This document shows, piece after piece, positions 55,363 through 63,542 of a stretch of 64,000 bases of DNA. A model generated the notes under the pieces. It did no database searches and was not told the DNA's origin. It was given only the letters and a program-made list of their open reading frames with translations. Both the position numbers and the translations under genes were made by a program. This stretch comes from Robertmurraya kyonggiensis (GTDB taxonomy: Bacteria > Bacillota > Bacilli > Bacillales > Cytobacillaceae), in assembly GCF_005116465.1 (NCBI RefSeq), contig NZ_SWBM01000004.1:248001-312000 (forward strand). Direction: 5' to 3'. Within the stretch, counting starts at the first letter, position 1, and each line of letters begins with the position of its first letter.

Positions 55363-55821
55363 CTTTTCAATGCATCGTAAGGCATGTTCCATTACTTCGT
55401 CCTTCATAATAAAGCTAAACTCTTCTCCAAATCTTTGTGTTAAAAGAGGATCCTTTATGAATACAGGTCCCGCTGTTTCATAGTAATGCTCATTTTGCTC
55501 TATTCCCTCAACTTCCCCATAAAAAATCACTTTTACAAACGAATCTGTGCTATTATCTACTTCATATTCCCCAATAAAATGAAGCTCCTTCAGACTAGCA
55601 CCAGTTTCCTCGTATACTTCACGACGAGCGGCATCCTCTAAAGTTTCCCCCGCTTCCACTTTTCCACCGGGAAATTCTAATCCCCGTAATTTATGTTTTG
55701 TTAAAAGCCAAGCATCCTCATATCGGCAAATCGTTAGCACGTGCTGTGGCTCTTTTGCAAATTGATTTCGGGCAAACGCCAACCGAACCCTAGCCCCATT
55801 ATAATCTTTAAAAATCTCCAT
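55345..55821 (-). CDS. ytkD: Nudix nucleoside triphosphatase YtkD
   Basis: The 158-residue protein has a perfect Nudix box starting at GGKVEAGETLEDAARREV and ending EETGA (about 52-75). YtkD hydrolyses nucleoside triphosphates including 8-oxo-dGTP, and in B. subtilis guards against oxidised nucleotides; RNA pyrophosphohydrolase roles have also been considered. ATG at 55821. Confidence 0.9.
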   Translation of the reverse strand: MEIFKDYNGARVRLAFARNQFAKEPQHVLTICRYEDAWLLTKHKLRGLEFPGGKVEAGETLEDAARREVYEETGASLKELHFIGEYEVDNSTDSFVKVIFYGEVEGIEQNEHYYETAGPVFIKDPLLTQRFGEEFSFIMKDEVMEHALRCIEKQKSGK

Positions 55822-55884
55822 ATTTCCTCCATGTATGTAGTTCTATCTCTATTATAATGGATAACGGCTCGTTTCTTAAGCAAT

Positions 55885-55914
55885 TAGAAAATGCCGCTCC
55901 TTTTCAAGCGGCAC
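55885..55914 (-). terminator. Terminator after the unknown gene at 55920-56234
   Basis: On the minus strand TGCCGCT / AGCGGCA with an eight-base loop, followed by TTTTCTAA. Confidence 0.75.
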
Positions 55915-55919
55915 TCCTT

Positions 55920-56234
55920 CTATTCCAATATCCCCATTGTTTCAATATGACTTCTTGCCTCATGATCACCTAATTCATAAATCATTTTATAAACTTCTAC
56001 AACCGTCTCGTCGTAAGCATCATTTTCACGGTCGTGATGATACTGCACATATGGAACATGAGAACGGAAAAAGCTGCGCCATTCAGTCGAATAGTTTTGG
56101 TCAAATAGTTCTCTTAATCGAATGATTTCATCATCTGTTGCCTCAATTTTAAAATTCCACGCCGAGTCTGTACTGCTCTGTGAAATCTCACCTGAACCGA
56201 CAGTAATATAATATGTCTTTTTCTCTTGGTCCAC
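55920..56234 (-). CDS. Conserved small acidic protein, function unknown
   Basis: The 104-residue soluble protein begins MDQEKKTYYITVGSGEISQ and has a mixed beta-alpha pattern with DEIIRLRELFDQNYSTEW and VPYVQYHHDREND, which is conserved in my recollection of Bacillus proteins annotated only as 'hydrolase' or hypothetical. I see no catalytic motif that would justify that label. GTG at 56234 follows GGGGG by seven bases; the frame extends to 56297 without a site. Confidence 0.75.
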   Translation of the reverse strand: MDQEKKTYYITVGSGEISQSSTDSAWNFKIEATDDEIIRLRELFDQNYSTEWRSFFRSHVPYVQYHHDRENDAYDETVVEVYKMIYELGDHEARSHIETMGILE

Positions 56235-56356
56235 GTTAGAACCCCCTTTTTCACTAGCATGCCTCATTGACCGATTTTTGTTTCGGCAGAAATTCAATTT
56301 TTCAGGATTATTTTTTCAAATTGAGGGTATTGTATAAGAAAATGGGGGTGGAAACC

Positions 56357-56614
56357 GTGAAACTGGTTGATGAAATCTATGAATTTTACCGCGATAAGCT
56401 TTCCGGAGATGAAGAGGATATCGACATATTAACCTTCGCATTACTGGAAGAAATGTCATACGATGATTTGCTCAATCTAATTAAAGAGTTGGATAAGCAA
56501 GAGCTTTACAACCTCGTTGGCATTTACTTAATTGAATCATTAAAGGGGAAATTCGCAAGTGAAGATTACGGTCAACAACGAGCTCCTTCATTACAGCAAA
56601 GAAATATTCACTAA
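56357..56614 (+). CDS. DUF6154-like small acidic protein
   Basis: The 85-residue protein (MKLVDEIYEFYRDKLSGDEED...) is acidic and helical, and resembles a conserved Bacillaceae family of unknown function (DUF6154, assigned from memory). GTG at 56357 follows GGGGGTGG at short spacing; an earlier start would lack a site. It is divergent from the gene at 56234. Confidence 0.7.
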   Translation: MKLVDEIYEFYRDKLSGDEEDIDILTFALLEEMSYDDLLNLIKELDKQELYNLVGIYLIESLKGKFASEDYGQQRAPSLQQRNIH

Positions 56615-56624
56615 GAATACATAA

Positions 56625-56656
56625 CAAAGCTGGCTCCATATTAAGCCAGCTTTTTA
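56625..56656. terminator. Bidirectional terminator before dps
   Basis: AAAGCTGGCT / AGCCAGCTTT with an eight-base loop; T-run on the plus strand, A-run upstream. Confidence 0.87.
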
Positions 56657-56664
56657 TATTATCG

Positions 56665-57111
56665 TTAAGCGGATTTTCCCAAGAACGCTTTTAACATCCA
56701 CACATTCTTTTCAAGCTCAGAATGAATAGCAAGTAACATATCACCTGTCGTCTCGTCTTCCAGCTCCTCTGCAATGCCCATACCGTTTTTAACTTCCTCA
56801 ATAATAATAGAAAAATCATCTACTAAGGTTTCCACCATTTCTGTTGCACTCTCTCGAGTAGTAGCCTCTTTTATCGACGACTTTTCAAGATACTCATTCA
56901 TGGTAGCAACTGGTTGTCCTCCGATGGCTAAAAGCCTTTCAGCTAATTCATCAATATGTATCGCTGCACTGTTATAATACTCTTCAAATTTAGCATGCAG
57001 TGTAAAAAACTCAGTCCCTTTCACATACCAATGAAAATTATGAAGCTTCACATACAGTACGCTCCAATTGGATATTTGTTTGTTTAAAATTTCGTCTAAA
57101 CTATTCTTCAT
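56665..57111 (-). CDS. dps: Dps-family DNA-protecting ferritin
   Basis: The 148-residue protein has the Dps ferroxidase region: [11 protein letters not shown] (His ligand) and [18 protein letters not shown] (Asp/Glu ligands). It forms dodecamers that store iron and protect DNA in stress. ATG follows AAGGAGG. No clear PerR box was found in the 130 bases upstream. Confidence 0.92.
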   Translation of the reverse strand: MKNSLDEILNKQISNWSVLYVKLHNFHWYVKGTEFFTLHAKFEEYYNSAAIHIDELAERLLAIGGQPVATMNEYLEKSSIKEATTRESATEMVETLVDDFSIIIEEVKNGMGIAEELEDETTGDMLLAIHSELEKNVWMLKAFLGKSA

Positions 57112-57245
57112 GAAATCAGCCTCCTTACCCTATTTTGTCCAAGTTCTAATGTTCCAATTACTATAAAAAGGGATTTTCATGTTAGAATAGCTGTTGTAAT
57201 CCATTTATAATTTTCTTCATTAAGTTGTAATAGAGGAGGAATACT

Positions 57246-57410
57246 ATGTTACTAAGTGTTTTAATTATTTGTATCGTCATCGTAATTGTTGTCTTACTTT
57301 TAGCTGTCTTAACGACAAGCAAAGCATATTCTTATAAGCATTCCGTGGATCCAATAGAAAATAATCCTCACGTCGAAAAGGATGAAGAAAAAGATAAATC
57401 TAGCGAATGA
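57246..57410 (+). CDS. ytzI: Tiny membrane protein YtzI
   Basis: A 54-codon frame starts with a single strongly hydrophobic segment (SVLIICIVIVIVVLLLAVLT) followed by a hydrophilic, acidic tail ending KDEEKDKSSE. ATG at 57246 has GGAGG six bases upstream. It matches the position and nature of YtzI, a tiny membrane protein of unknown function. It lies 13 bases before the cardiolipin synthase gene, so likely cotranscribed with it. Confidence 0.8.
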   Translation: MLLSVLIICIVIVIVVLLLAVLTTSKAYSYKHSVDPIENNPHVEKDEEKDKSSE

Positions 57411-57423
57411 GCGAGGAAATTGA

Positions 57424-58872
57424 ATGAGTGTTACATCTATCTTAGTAGGTCTTATTTTTATACTTAATATGTTTTTGGCAACGATCGTCATTTTTCTAGA
57501 ACGAAAAGATGCTGGTGCAACTTGGGCTTGGATCTTGGTCCTCTTTTTTGTTCCCGGGATAGGTTTCTTAACTTATCTCTTGTTCGGCCAAAGTCTTTCT
57601 CGTAAAAAATTATTCCAATGGGATGAGCAGAAAAAGGTCGGAATTGCACAGCAAATATCCGGTCAACTTTTTGACATTGGTACCGGAAGATTTGCCTATC
57701 GCAATAATATAGAACGAAATTATCAAGATCTGATTTACATGCATTTACGTAACAATGATGCGGTTTTAACTCAGGATAATCATGTCGATATTTTCACAGA
57801 TGGAAATGAAAAATTCAAATCCCTCTTCACAGATATTAAAAACGCTACTGATCATATTCACCTACAGTATTACATCTTAAAAAGAGATCAAATTGGCAAA
57901 AAGCTTTTAGCTGCCCTGATTAAAAAAGCCAAAGAAGGCGTTAAGGTCCGTGTTCTCTATGATGATCTCGGTTCAAGACGAATGACGAAACGATTTTTTA
58001 AAGAACTACGTCTCGCAGGTGGAGAGGTAGAAGCCTTTTTCCCATCTTGGTTTCCGCTTATGAATTTACGGATGAATTTCAGAAATCATCGCAAGTTAGC
58101 GATTATAGATGGAAAAATTGGTTATGTTGGTGGGTTTAATGTGGGGGATGAGTACTTAGGAAAGAACCCACGATTCGGCTATTGGCGGGACACCCATCTT
58201 CGTATTATGGGGAGTGCGGTACAATCGATTCAAACTCGTTTTATCTTGGATTGGAACCAAGCTTCTCACAGATACAATATCCATTATTCCTCATCACTCT
58301 TTCCAACAAACGAGTCGAATGGTGAAGTTGGAATTCAAGTGGTAACATCCGGACCAGATTCTGAATGGGAACAAATCAAAAATGGATACATCAAAATGAT
58401 TACTTCCGCGAAGAAATCGATTTGGATTCAAACTCCATATTTCATTCCCGATACAAGTCTACTCGATGCACTTCGAATTGCTGCGTTATCCGGGGTAGAT
58501 GTGCGAATTATGGTTCCGAACAAACCTGACCATATGTTTGTCTATTGGGCAACCTACTCCTATATTGGTGAAATGCTTAAAGCAGGGGCAAAGGTCTATA
58601 TTTATGACAATGGCTTCATCCATGCTAAGACAATTGTCGTCGATGATGAAATCTCATCAGTCGGCACAGCAAACATTGATTATCGAAGCTTCCGACTGAA
58701 CTTTGAAGTAAACGCATTTATTTATGATAAAAATATTTCCCATCAGCTTACAAAAAGCTTTCTAGATGATATGCAATTATCATGGGAGATGACAGAAGAC
58801 ATTTACCAAAAACGTTCAATCGTTATTCGATTCAAAGAATCTGTATCGAGATTACTGTCTCCCATACTATAA
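57424..58872 (+). CDS. cls: Cardiolipin synthase
   Basis: The 482-residue protein has two N-terminal membrane spans and two phospholipase D HKD motifs: FRNHRKLAIIDGKIGYVGG (His222 region) and GFIHAKTIVVDDEISSVG (His400 region), each followed by the expected GGFN and GTANID. It joins two phosphatidylglycerols into cardiolipin at the membrane. ATG follows GAGG by seven bases. Several Cls paralogues occur in Bacillus, so only the general symbol is given. Confidence 0.93.
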   Translation: MSVTSILVGLIFILNMFLATIVIFLERKDAGATWAWILVLFFVPGIGFLTYLLFGQSLSRKKLFQWDEQKKVGIAQQISGQLFDIGTGRFAYRNNIERNYQDLIYMHLRNNDAVLTQDNHVDIFTDGNEKFKSLFTDIKNATDHIHLQYYILKRDQIGKKLLAALIKKAKEGVKVRVLYDDLGSRRMTKRFFKELRLAGGEVEAFFPSWFPLMNLRMNFRNHRKLAIIDGKIGYVGGFNVGDEYLGKNPRFGYWRDTHLRIMGSAVQSIQTRFILDWNQASHRYNIHYSSSLFPTNESNGEVGIQVVTSGPDSEWEQIKNGYIKMITSAKKSIWIQTPYFIPDTSLLDALRIAALSGVDVRIMVPNKPDHMFVYWATYSYIGEMLKAGAKVYIYDNGFIHAKTIVVDDEISSVGTANIDYRSFRLNFEVNAFIYDKNISHQLTKSFLDDMQLSWEMTEDIYQKRSIVIRFKESVSRLLSPIL

Positions 58873-58873
58873 G

Positions 58874-58907
58874 AAAAAGTCGGCGAAACCTCGCCGACTT
58901 TTTTTAT
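58874..58907 (+). terminator. Terminator of cls
   Basis: AAAGTCGGCGA / TCGCCGACTTT with a four-base loop and a T-run. Confidence 0.92.
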
Positions 58908-58978
58908 GCAATGCAGTTTTCGCACGGATTTATGGAATGGTCCTACTGAAGACCGTTCCGCATTTGAGAAAAGTACTC

Positions 58979-59452
58979 TTATGCAAATACTTGTTTTAAA
59001 TCTTCTTTTGATTGTGTGAGCCAAAAGCGCATTAATTTCTTTGCTCCTTCTAAATCATGAAGCTTTGCTTGGCCGCATTGTTTTTCATTCGCTGCTGGAA
59101 TGTCTACAATTTCTACAGCAGATTTCATTGTATCTTCAAGCAAGTCGATGATTTCCTCAACAGTTGGTTCTCCACTAACGACTAAATAGTAACCTGTTTG
59201 GCAACCCATTGGAGAAATATCGATAATATCAAAATGATCATACTTCTCTGAGTGCTCACGAATATTAAATGCAAGAAGATGCTCTAATGTATGAATCGAG
59301 TCTGGCTTCATTGCTTGTTTATTCGGTTGGCAAAAACGGATATCAAACTTATTAACAACACCGTCTGAACCTACTTTATGAACACCACAATGTCTTACAT
59401 ATGGGGCTTTTACCGCATTATGATCTAATTCAAAACTTTCTACTGATGGCAT
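58979..59452 (-). CDS. luxS: S-ribosylhomocysteine lyase (AI-2 synthesis)
   Basis: The 157-residue protein has the metal site HTLEH (His54, His58) and Cys126 in QCGQAK, with catalytic Cys84 in PMGCQTGYY and Glu57: all at their standard numbers. It recycles S-ribosylhomocysteine, releasing the autoinducer-2 precursor. ATG at 59452 lies eight bases after GGAG. Confidence 0.96.
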   Translation of the reverse strand: MPSVESFELDHNAVKAPYVRHCGVHKVGSDGVVNKFDIRFCQPNKQAMKPDSIHTLEHLLAFNIREHSEKYDHFDIIDISPMGCQTGYYLVVSGEPTVEEIIDLLEDTMKSAVEIVDIPAANEKQCGQAKLHDLEGAKKLMRFWLTQSKEDLKQVFA

Positions 59453-59610
59453 GTTCTTCACTCCTTATCTCTAAAGAATCTCCAATACCGAGTATTCTTA
59501 TCGATTTAATCTAAATTTTAATTCATAGACTAAATATATCACAATATGATATCTTTTTGAAGAGTTGTAACTCTTGAGTCATAAAAAGTTCCGAAAGTGA
59601 GAAGATTCCA

Positions 59611-59844
59611 TTGTTAAAAAAAATCATGATTGGATTTATTCGTTTTTATCAAACCGTTATCTCACCAATCAAGCCGCCAACCTGTAGATTTTACCCAACC
59701 TGCTCTCATTATGGCATGGAGGCAATAAACCGTTTCGGACCATTCAAAGGTGGTTGGCTAACAATTAAACGAATCTTAAAATGCCATCCTTTTCATCCAG
59801 GTGGAGTGGATCTTGTTCCTGAAAAAAAGGAGCCAGAAGCTTAA
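59611..59844 (+). CDS. yidD: Membrane protein insertion efficiency factor YidD
   Basis: The 77-residue protein has the YidD pattern: [47 protein letters not shown], with three conserved cysteines. It peripherally binds the membrane and aids YidC-type insertion. TTG at 59611 has only a weak site (GTGAGAAG). B. subtilis counterpart: ytjA. Confidence 0.9.
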   Translation: MLKKIMIGFIRFYQTVISPIKPPTCRFYPTCSHYGMEAINRFGPFKGGWLTIKRILKCHPFHPGGVDLVPEKKEPEA

Positions 59845-60036
59845 TTATATAGGGTGTTTTCGTATAGATTGTTGTTAAAATCTTAATGCCGATTTTAACA
59901 TAAAAATAACCATTTGGTGCTTCTTAACTAAGTTTACATGTTTTTTCTCATTGATTTAAGACTAGTTATCATTGAAAGCATAGTCTAATTCTTTAATTTT
60001 TTGTTCCAAAAGCAACAAAGTTTGAGAAAAAAACCA

Positions 60037-60597
60037 TTATTTTTCATAACCACTCGCGACCAAATCAAGCTTTCCTGTTTCCGGATTGATCACAAGTCCA
60101 TGTACTGGAATATCCTTAGCGATAAGTGGATGCTTTCGGATCATATCAACACTGTGTCTCACACTATCTGAGACGTTATGGAAACCCTGGAGCCATTTCG
60201 TTACGTCGATACCTGAATAGGTAAGCATCTCTAACGTCTCTTCATTTATTCCACGTTCCTTCATGCTGTCAATCATGTCTTCAGCTTTCATGCCTGACAT
60301 GCCGCAATCATGGTGGCCAATAACAAATATCTCATCTGCCTGAAGCTGATAAACTGCTACAAGAATACTTCTCATAATACTTCCAAAAGGATGCGAAACA
60401 AGAGCACCTGCATTCTTAACTAACTTAACGTCACCATTGCCTATATTCAATGCCTTCGGAAGAAGCTCAGTTAACCTTGTATCCATACAAGTTAAGATCA
60501 CCATCCGCTTGTTAGGAAATTTATTTGTCGCAAAGCCTTCATATTTTTTCTCTTCAACAAATTCCTGATTATATTGTAAAATCTCATCTAATAACAT
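60037..60597 (-). CDS. ytiB: Beta-carbonic anhydrase YtiB
   Basis: The 186-residue protein has the beta-CA zinc site: CMDTR (Cys37, Asp39, Arg41) and HHDCGM (His95, Cys98). It interconverts CO2 and bicarbonate. ATG at 60597 lies nine bases after GGAGG. No clear terminator follows; the region to 59845 holds one GTTAAAATC/GATTTTAAC hairpin only. Confidence 0.92.
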   Translation of the reverse strand: MLLDEILQYNQEFVEEKKYEGFATNKFPNKRMVILTCMDTRLTELLPKALNIGNGDVKLVKNAGALVSHPFGSIMRSILVAVYQLQADEIFVIGHHDCGMSGMKAEDMIDSMKERGINEETLEMLTYSGIDVTKWLQGFHNVSDSVRHSVDMIRKHPLIAKDIPVHGLVINPETGKLDLVASGYEK

Positions 60598-60675
60598 ATT
60601 ACTTGTCCTCCTAACTGTACGAAATATGTTTTACCCAAACTCCACATACTAAAAACATATTACCACATTTTTTTC

Positions 60676-60704
60676 TTGCAATTATAACACAGATATTATA
60701 AGAT
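60676..60704 (+). promoter_or_regulatory. Promoter of the zinc-binding lipoprotein gene
   Basis: TTGCAA (60676-60681), 17 bases, TAAGAT (60699-60704), with the Zur-like box beginning nine bases downstream, overlapping the expected transcription start. Confidence 0.6.
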
Positions 60705-60712
60705 ACTAAGGT

Positions 60713-60733
60713 AAATCGTAACCGTTACGGATT
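60713..60733 (+). promoter_or_regulatory. Zur box 1
   Basis: AAATCGTAACCGTTACGGATT is 21 bases, close to the Bacillus Zur palindrome with central TCGTAAT-N-ATTACGA; left half AAATCGTAA is exact, right half has small deviations. Confidence 0.8.
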
Positions 60734-60746
60734 AATAATCTATTAT

Positions 60747-60767
60747 AAATCGTAATTATTCTTATTT
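60747..60767 (+). promoter_or_regulatory. Zur-like box 2 (half-site)
   Basis: AAATCGTAATTATT keeps a perfect left half and centre, but the right half (CTTATTT) is degenerate. It starts 34 bases after the first box, i.e. about three helical turns. Confidence 0.55.
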
Positions 60768-60785
60768 ATAAAAGGAGAGGAAAAC

Positions 60786-61781
60786 ATGAGAAAGATTATA
60801 ATAACAGTCCTTCTTCTTGCATCTATCGCTTTAACTGGCTGTGATTCAGGAAATTCAGCGGACAACCAAAAAGATACGGATGGTAAACTACATATAGCTA
60901 CAACTGTTTACCCACTACAATATTTTGCAGAAGAAATCGGAAACGAATTCGTCACAGTAGATACAATCTATCCTCCGGGTTCAGACGAACATACGTATGA
61001 GCCCTCCCAGAAGGATATGATCAATCTAGCTGATTCAGACTTATTTATCTATGTCGGATTGGGCCTAGAGGGTTTTGTTGAAAATGCAAAAGAAACTCTC
61101 AAAGACGAGGGTGTCATTCTTTTAGAAGCTGGAAAAGATCTTGATGTTGAGACAGAAGAACACGCCGAAGAAGCTACTCATGAAGAAGATGAACACGCTG
61201 ATGAGCATGAACATGAGGAAGAAGCCGAACACTCTCATGATGGACACGATCATGGTGATATCGACCCGCACGTATGGGTAGACCCACTTTATGCAAAGGG
61301 CCTAGCTGAAGCTATCAAAAATGAACTTGTTGCTCAACTACCTGAGCATAAAGAAGAAATTGAGAAAAATTATTCAGCATTAGCAAGTCAATTAGATTCA
61401 TTAAATACGCAATTCGAAACCATTACCCAAAACGCTAAGGTAAAAGAGTTTATCGTTTCTCATGCTGCGTATGGTTATTGGGAAAAGCGTTACGGGATTG
61501 AGCAGCTAAGCATTTCTGGAATGTCGTCATCTGATGAACCAACCCAGAAAGAATTGAAAGAAATCATCTCAACTGCAAAAGAACATAATCTTAGATATAT
61601 CTTTTTCGAACAAAATGTAAGCTCCAAATTAGCTGATATTGTTCAGGAAGAAATGAATGCAGAACCATTAGTCCTCCATAACTTATCTGTTTTAACAGAA
61701 GATGATATCCAGAAGGAACGTACTTATTTCTCTATTATGGAGGATAACCTTAAGGCGTTGGAGACAGGATTATCTAAATGA
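60786..61781 (+). CDS. znuA: Zinc ABC transporter substrate-binding lipoprotein
   Basis: The 331-residue protein has a lipobox LTGC (Cys19), a cluster A-I metal-binding fold (VYPLQYFAEEIG, PPGSDEHTYEPSQKD) and a His/Glu/Asp-rich loop (about 121-160) before DIDPHVWVDP, the hallmark of zinc-specific ZnuA/AdcA proteins. Metal histidines also occur in IVSHAAYGYW. It delivers zinc to an ABC importer, but no znuB or znuC is adjacent, so they must be elsewhere. The two Zur-like boxes indicate zinc repression. ATG follows GGAGAGG. Confidence 0.92.
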   Translation: MRKIIITVLLLASIALTGCDSGNSADNQKDTDGKLHIATTVYPLQYFAEEIGNEFVTVDTIYPPGSDEHTYEPSQKDMINLADSDLFIYVGLGLEGFVENAKETLKDEGVILLEAGKDLDVETEEHAEEATHEEDEHADEHEHEEEAEHSHDGHDHGDIDPHVWVDPLYAKGLAEAIKNELVAQLPEHKEEIEKNYSALASQLDSLNTQFETITQNAKVKEFIVSHAAYGYWEKRYGIEQLSISGMSSSDEPTQKELKEIISTAKEHNLRYIFFEQNVSSKLADIVQEEMNAEPLVLHNLSVLTEDDIQKERTYFSIMEDNLKALETGLSK

Positions 61782-61793
61782 TGATACACATGC

Positions 61794-61823
61794 AAAAAAG
61801 AAGCCTAATTAGGGCTTCTTTTT
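61794..61823 (+). terminator. Terminator of znuA
   Basis: AAGAAGCC / GGGCTTCTT with a short loop followed by TTTT. Confidence 0.87.
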
Positions 61824-61850
61824 CGCGTTCATACCTTCAATTGATTCTTT

Positions 61851-61935
61851 ATGAAGACACTTACTTCGATAGCTTGTCCACATGAAAAACAGTTTGTTCT
61901 AGTTTCTGCAAATCCCTTGTTCTCATGACCAACCA
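61851..61935. repeat. Degenerate family A repeat copies
   Basis: ATGAAGACACTT at 61851 followed by TTGTCCACATGAA, then ATGAAAAACAG at 61882 followed about 35 bases later by TTGTTCTCATGACC, the same order of elements as the degenerate first unit of the array at 6.58 kb. The spacing is not 52. It lies between convergent znuA and menE. The rest of 61782-61999 shows nothing else. Confidence 0.55.
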
Positions 61936-61999
61936 AAGTGAATAATTTATTCTCTTGCCCGAAAATCATACCTTTAAACTACTTTCACACACAAAGATA

Positions 62000-63463
62000 C
62001 TATCGCAATTCCTCATACATTTTTCGTAGTTCTCTTCGCAACAATTTTCTTGACGCATTTCGAGGAATTTCTTCGATAAAATAGAATTTCTTTGGGAGTT
62101 TGTATTTTGCTAATTTCTTCGCGCAAAATTCGCTAATTTCTTTTTCGAGTAACGATTCCTTACTTACAACAAAGGCGGCTGGTACCTGCCCCCATTCATT
62201 ATGCTCCACCCCTATGACTCCTGCATCTAGAATGTCAGGATGTGAAGTTAAAACCCCTTCAATCTCAGCGGGGTAAATATTCTCTCCACCTGAAATAATC
62301 AAATCAGAACGGCGGTCCTGGACATACAGAAAACCATCCTCGTCAACATAACCGATGTCGCCAGTATTAAGCCATCCATCGCTCATAACTTCGTCTCGAT
62401 TAAGGTAACCAGGTGTAACATTCGGCCCTTTCACAACAATTTCCCCTGATTCAAGTGAACCCGCTTCATTTCCAAGAGTATCAACAATCTTCAATTGTGA
62501 CGGAAACAATGGCTTACCGGCCGAACCAAGTTTCTTAATGCTATATTCAGGAGATAACGTGACAATTTGCGAAGACGTTTCGGTCATTCCATATGTTTGA
62601 TAGACCGGTACATTCTTCTCCACACACTTTTCTAATAGCGGTAATGGCACTGGTCCTCCACCTGATAGCATACAGCGAAAAGCTGGGCTTAATCTATCCT
62701 CACCTAATTCCTCTATCACTCGTGATAACATCGTCGTAACGACCGACATTATTGTCACCTTTTCTTCTTTAATGACTTTGATTGTTTCACTAGCATCAAA
62801 GGATTGTTGAAGAATCATTCGCATTCCATAGATAATACTTTTCATTAGTATGGAGTAGCCGCTGATATGGAACATGGGCACAACGCATAACCAACAATCT
62901 TCTTCTAAAATCCCCAAATTCAACGCAGAGCCTGTTGCACTCCACCAATGATTCCCGTACGTTTGCAAGACACCTTTTGGGTTCCCAGTTGTTCCAGACG
63001 TATACATCACCGTACAAACATCATCTAAAGCAATTTCCTTAACAAGAAGTGGCATGTCATAAGGAGACTCTCTTATACTTTCTTTCGATACAATCGGAAC
63101 CAAAGCATTTAATTCTTCGACCTTTTCCAAAAAGCTATCTTCTGTAATCAAAAGCATGGATTTGGAATCATCTATTTGAAAAACCAGTTCTTCTGCCGTT
63201 AAACGATTATTTAAAATAACCGCTATGCCGCCTAATAGCTGCAAAGAAAGCAGTACCACCACTGTATCGATATGATTTTTCAATAAGACAGATACATATG
63301 AGCCTTTCCTAACACCTAGACCTTGCAGGTGACCTGCCATCTGAAAAGAAAGGTCGTAAATTTCTTGAAAGGTATATGTACGATTTTCAAATTGAATCGC
63401 CGAACGATGAGGCGTTAATGAAACGCGTTTTGATAATAAATTCGGGATCGTTTGACTGTTCAT
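62000..63463 (-). CDS. menE: o-Succinylbenzoate--CoA ligase
   Basis: The 487-residue adenylate-forming enzyme has YTSGTTGNPKGV (P-loop), QTYGMTETSS, WLNTGDIGYVDEDGFLYV and the C-terminal lysine region NASRKLLRRELR. It activates o-succinylbenzoate for menaquinone synthesis, next to menB. An ATG at 63463 follows GGTG; an earlier ATG at 63475 is less well placed. Confidence 0.93.
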   Translation of the reverse strand: MNSQTIPNLLSKRVSLTPHRSAIQFENRTYTFQEIYDLSFQMAGHLQGLGVRKGSYVSVLLKNHIDTVVVLLSLQLLGGIAVILNNRLTAEELVFQIDDSKSMLLITEDSFLEKVEELNALVPIVSKESIRESPYDMPLLVKEIALDDVCTVMYTSGTTGNPKGVLQTYGNHWWSATGSALNLGILEEDCWLCVVPMFHISGYSILMKSIIYGMRMILQQSFDASETIKVIKEEKVTIMSVVTTMLSRVIEELGEDRLSPAFRCMLSGGGPVPLPLLEKCVEKNVPVYQTYGMTETSSQIVTLSPEYSIKKLGSAGKPLFPSQLKIVDTLGNEAGSLESGEIVVKGPNVTPGYLNRDEVMSDGWLNTGDIGYVDEDGFLYVQDRRSDLIISGGENIYPAEIEGVLTSHPDILDAGVIGVEHNEWGQVPAAFVVSKESLLEKEISEFCAKKLAKYKLPKKFYFIEEIPRNASRKLLRRELRKMYEELR

Positions 63464-63483
63464 TGTATTCACCATCTGTTCTC

Positions 63484-63521
63484 ATAAAAGTAAACAGCTT
63501 GATGACTTCATCAAGCTGTCG
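63484..63521 (-). terminator. Hairpin between menB and menE
   Basis: On the minus strand CAGCTTGATGA / CATCAAGCTG with a tiny loop is followed by TTTACTTTTAT. It may partly terminate or attenuate menB transcripts before menE. Confidence 0.65.
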
Positions 63522-63542
63522 TAAGTATATATTAAGTTTAAA

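Noticed and set aside
57112-57245. PerR box upstream of dps
   Set aside because: TTATAAATGGATTACAA shares only part of the Per box dyad and lacks the required symmetry.
58910-58978. luxS terminator
   Set aside because: GGAACGGTC/GACCATTCC forms a hairpin on the minus strand but no T-run follows.
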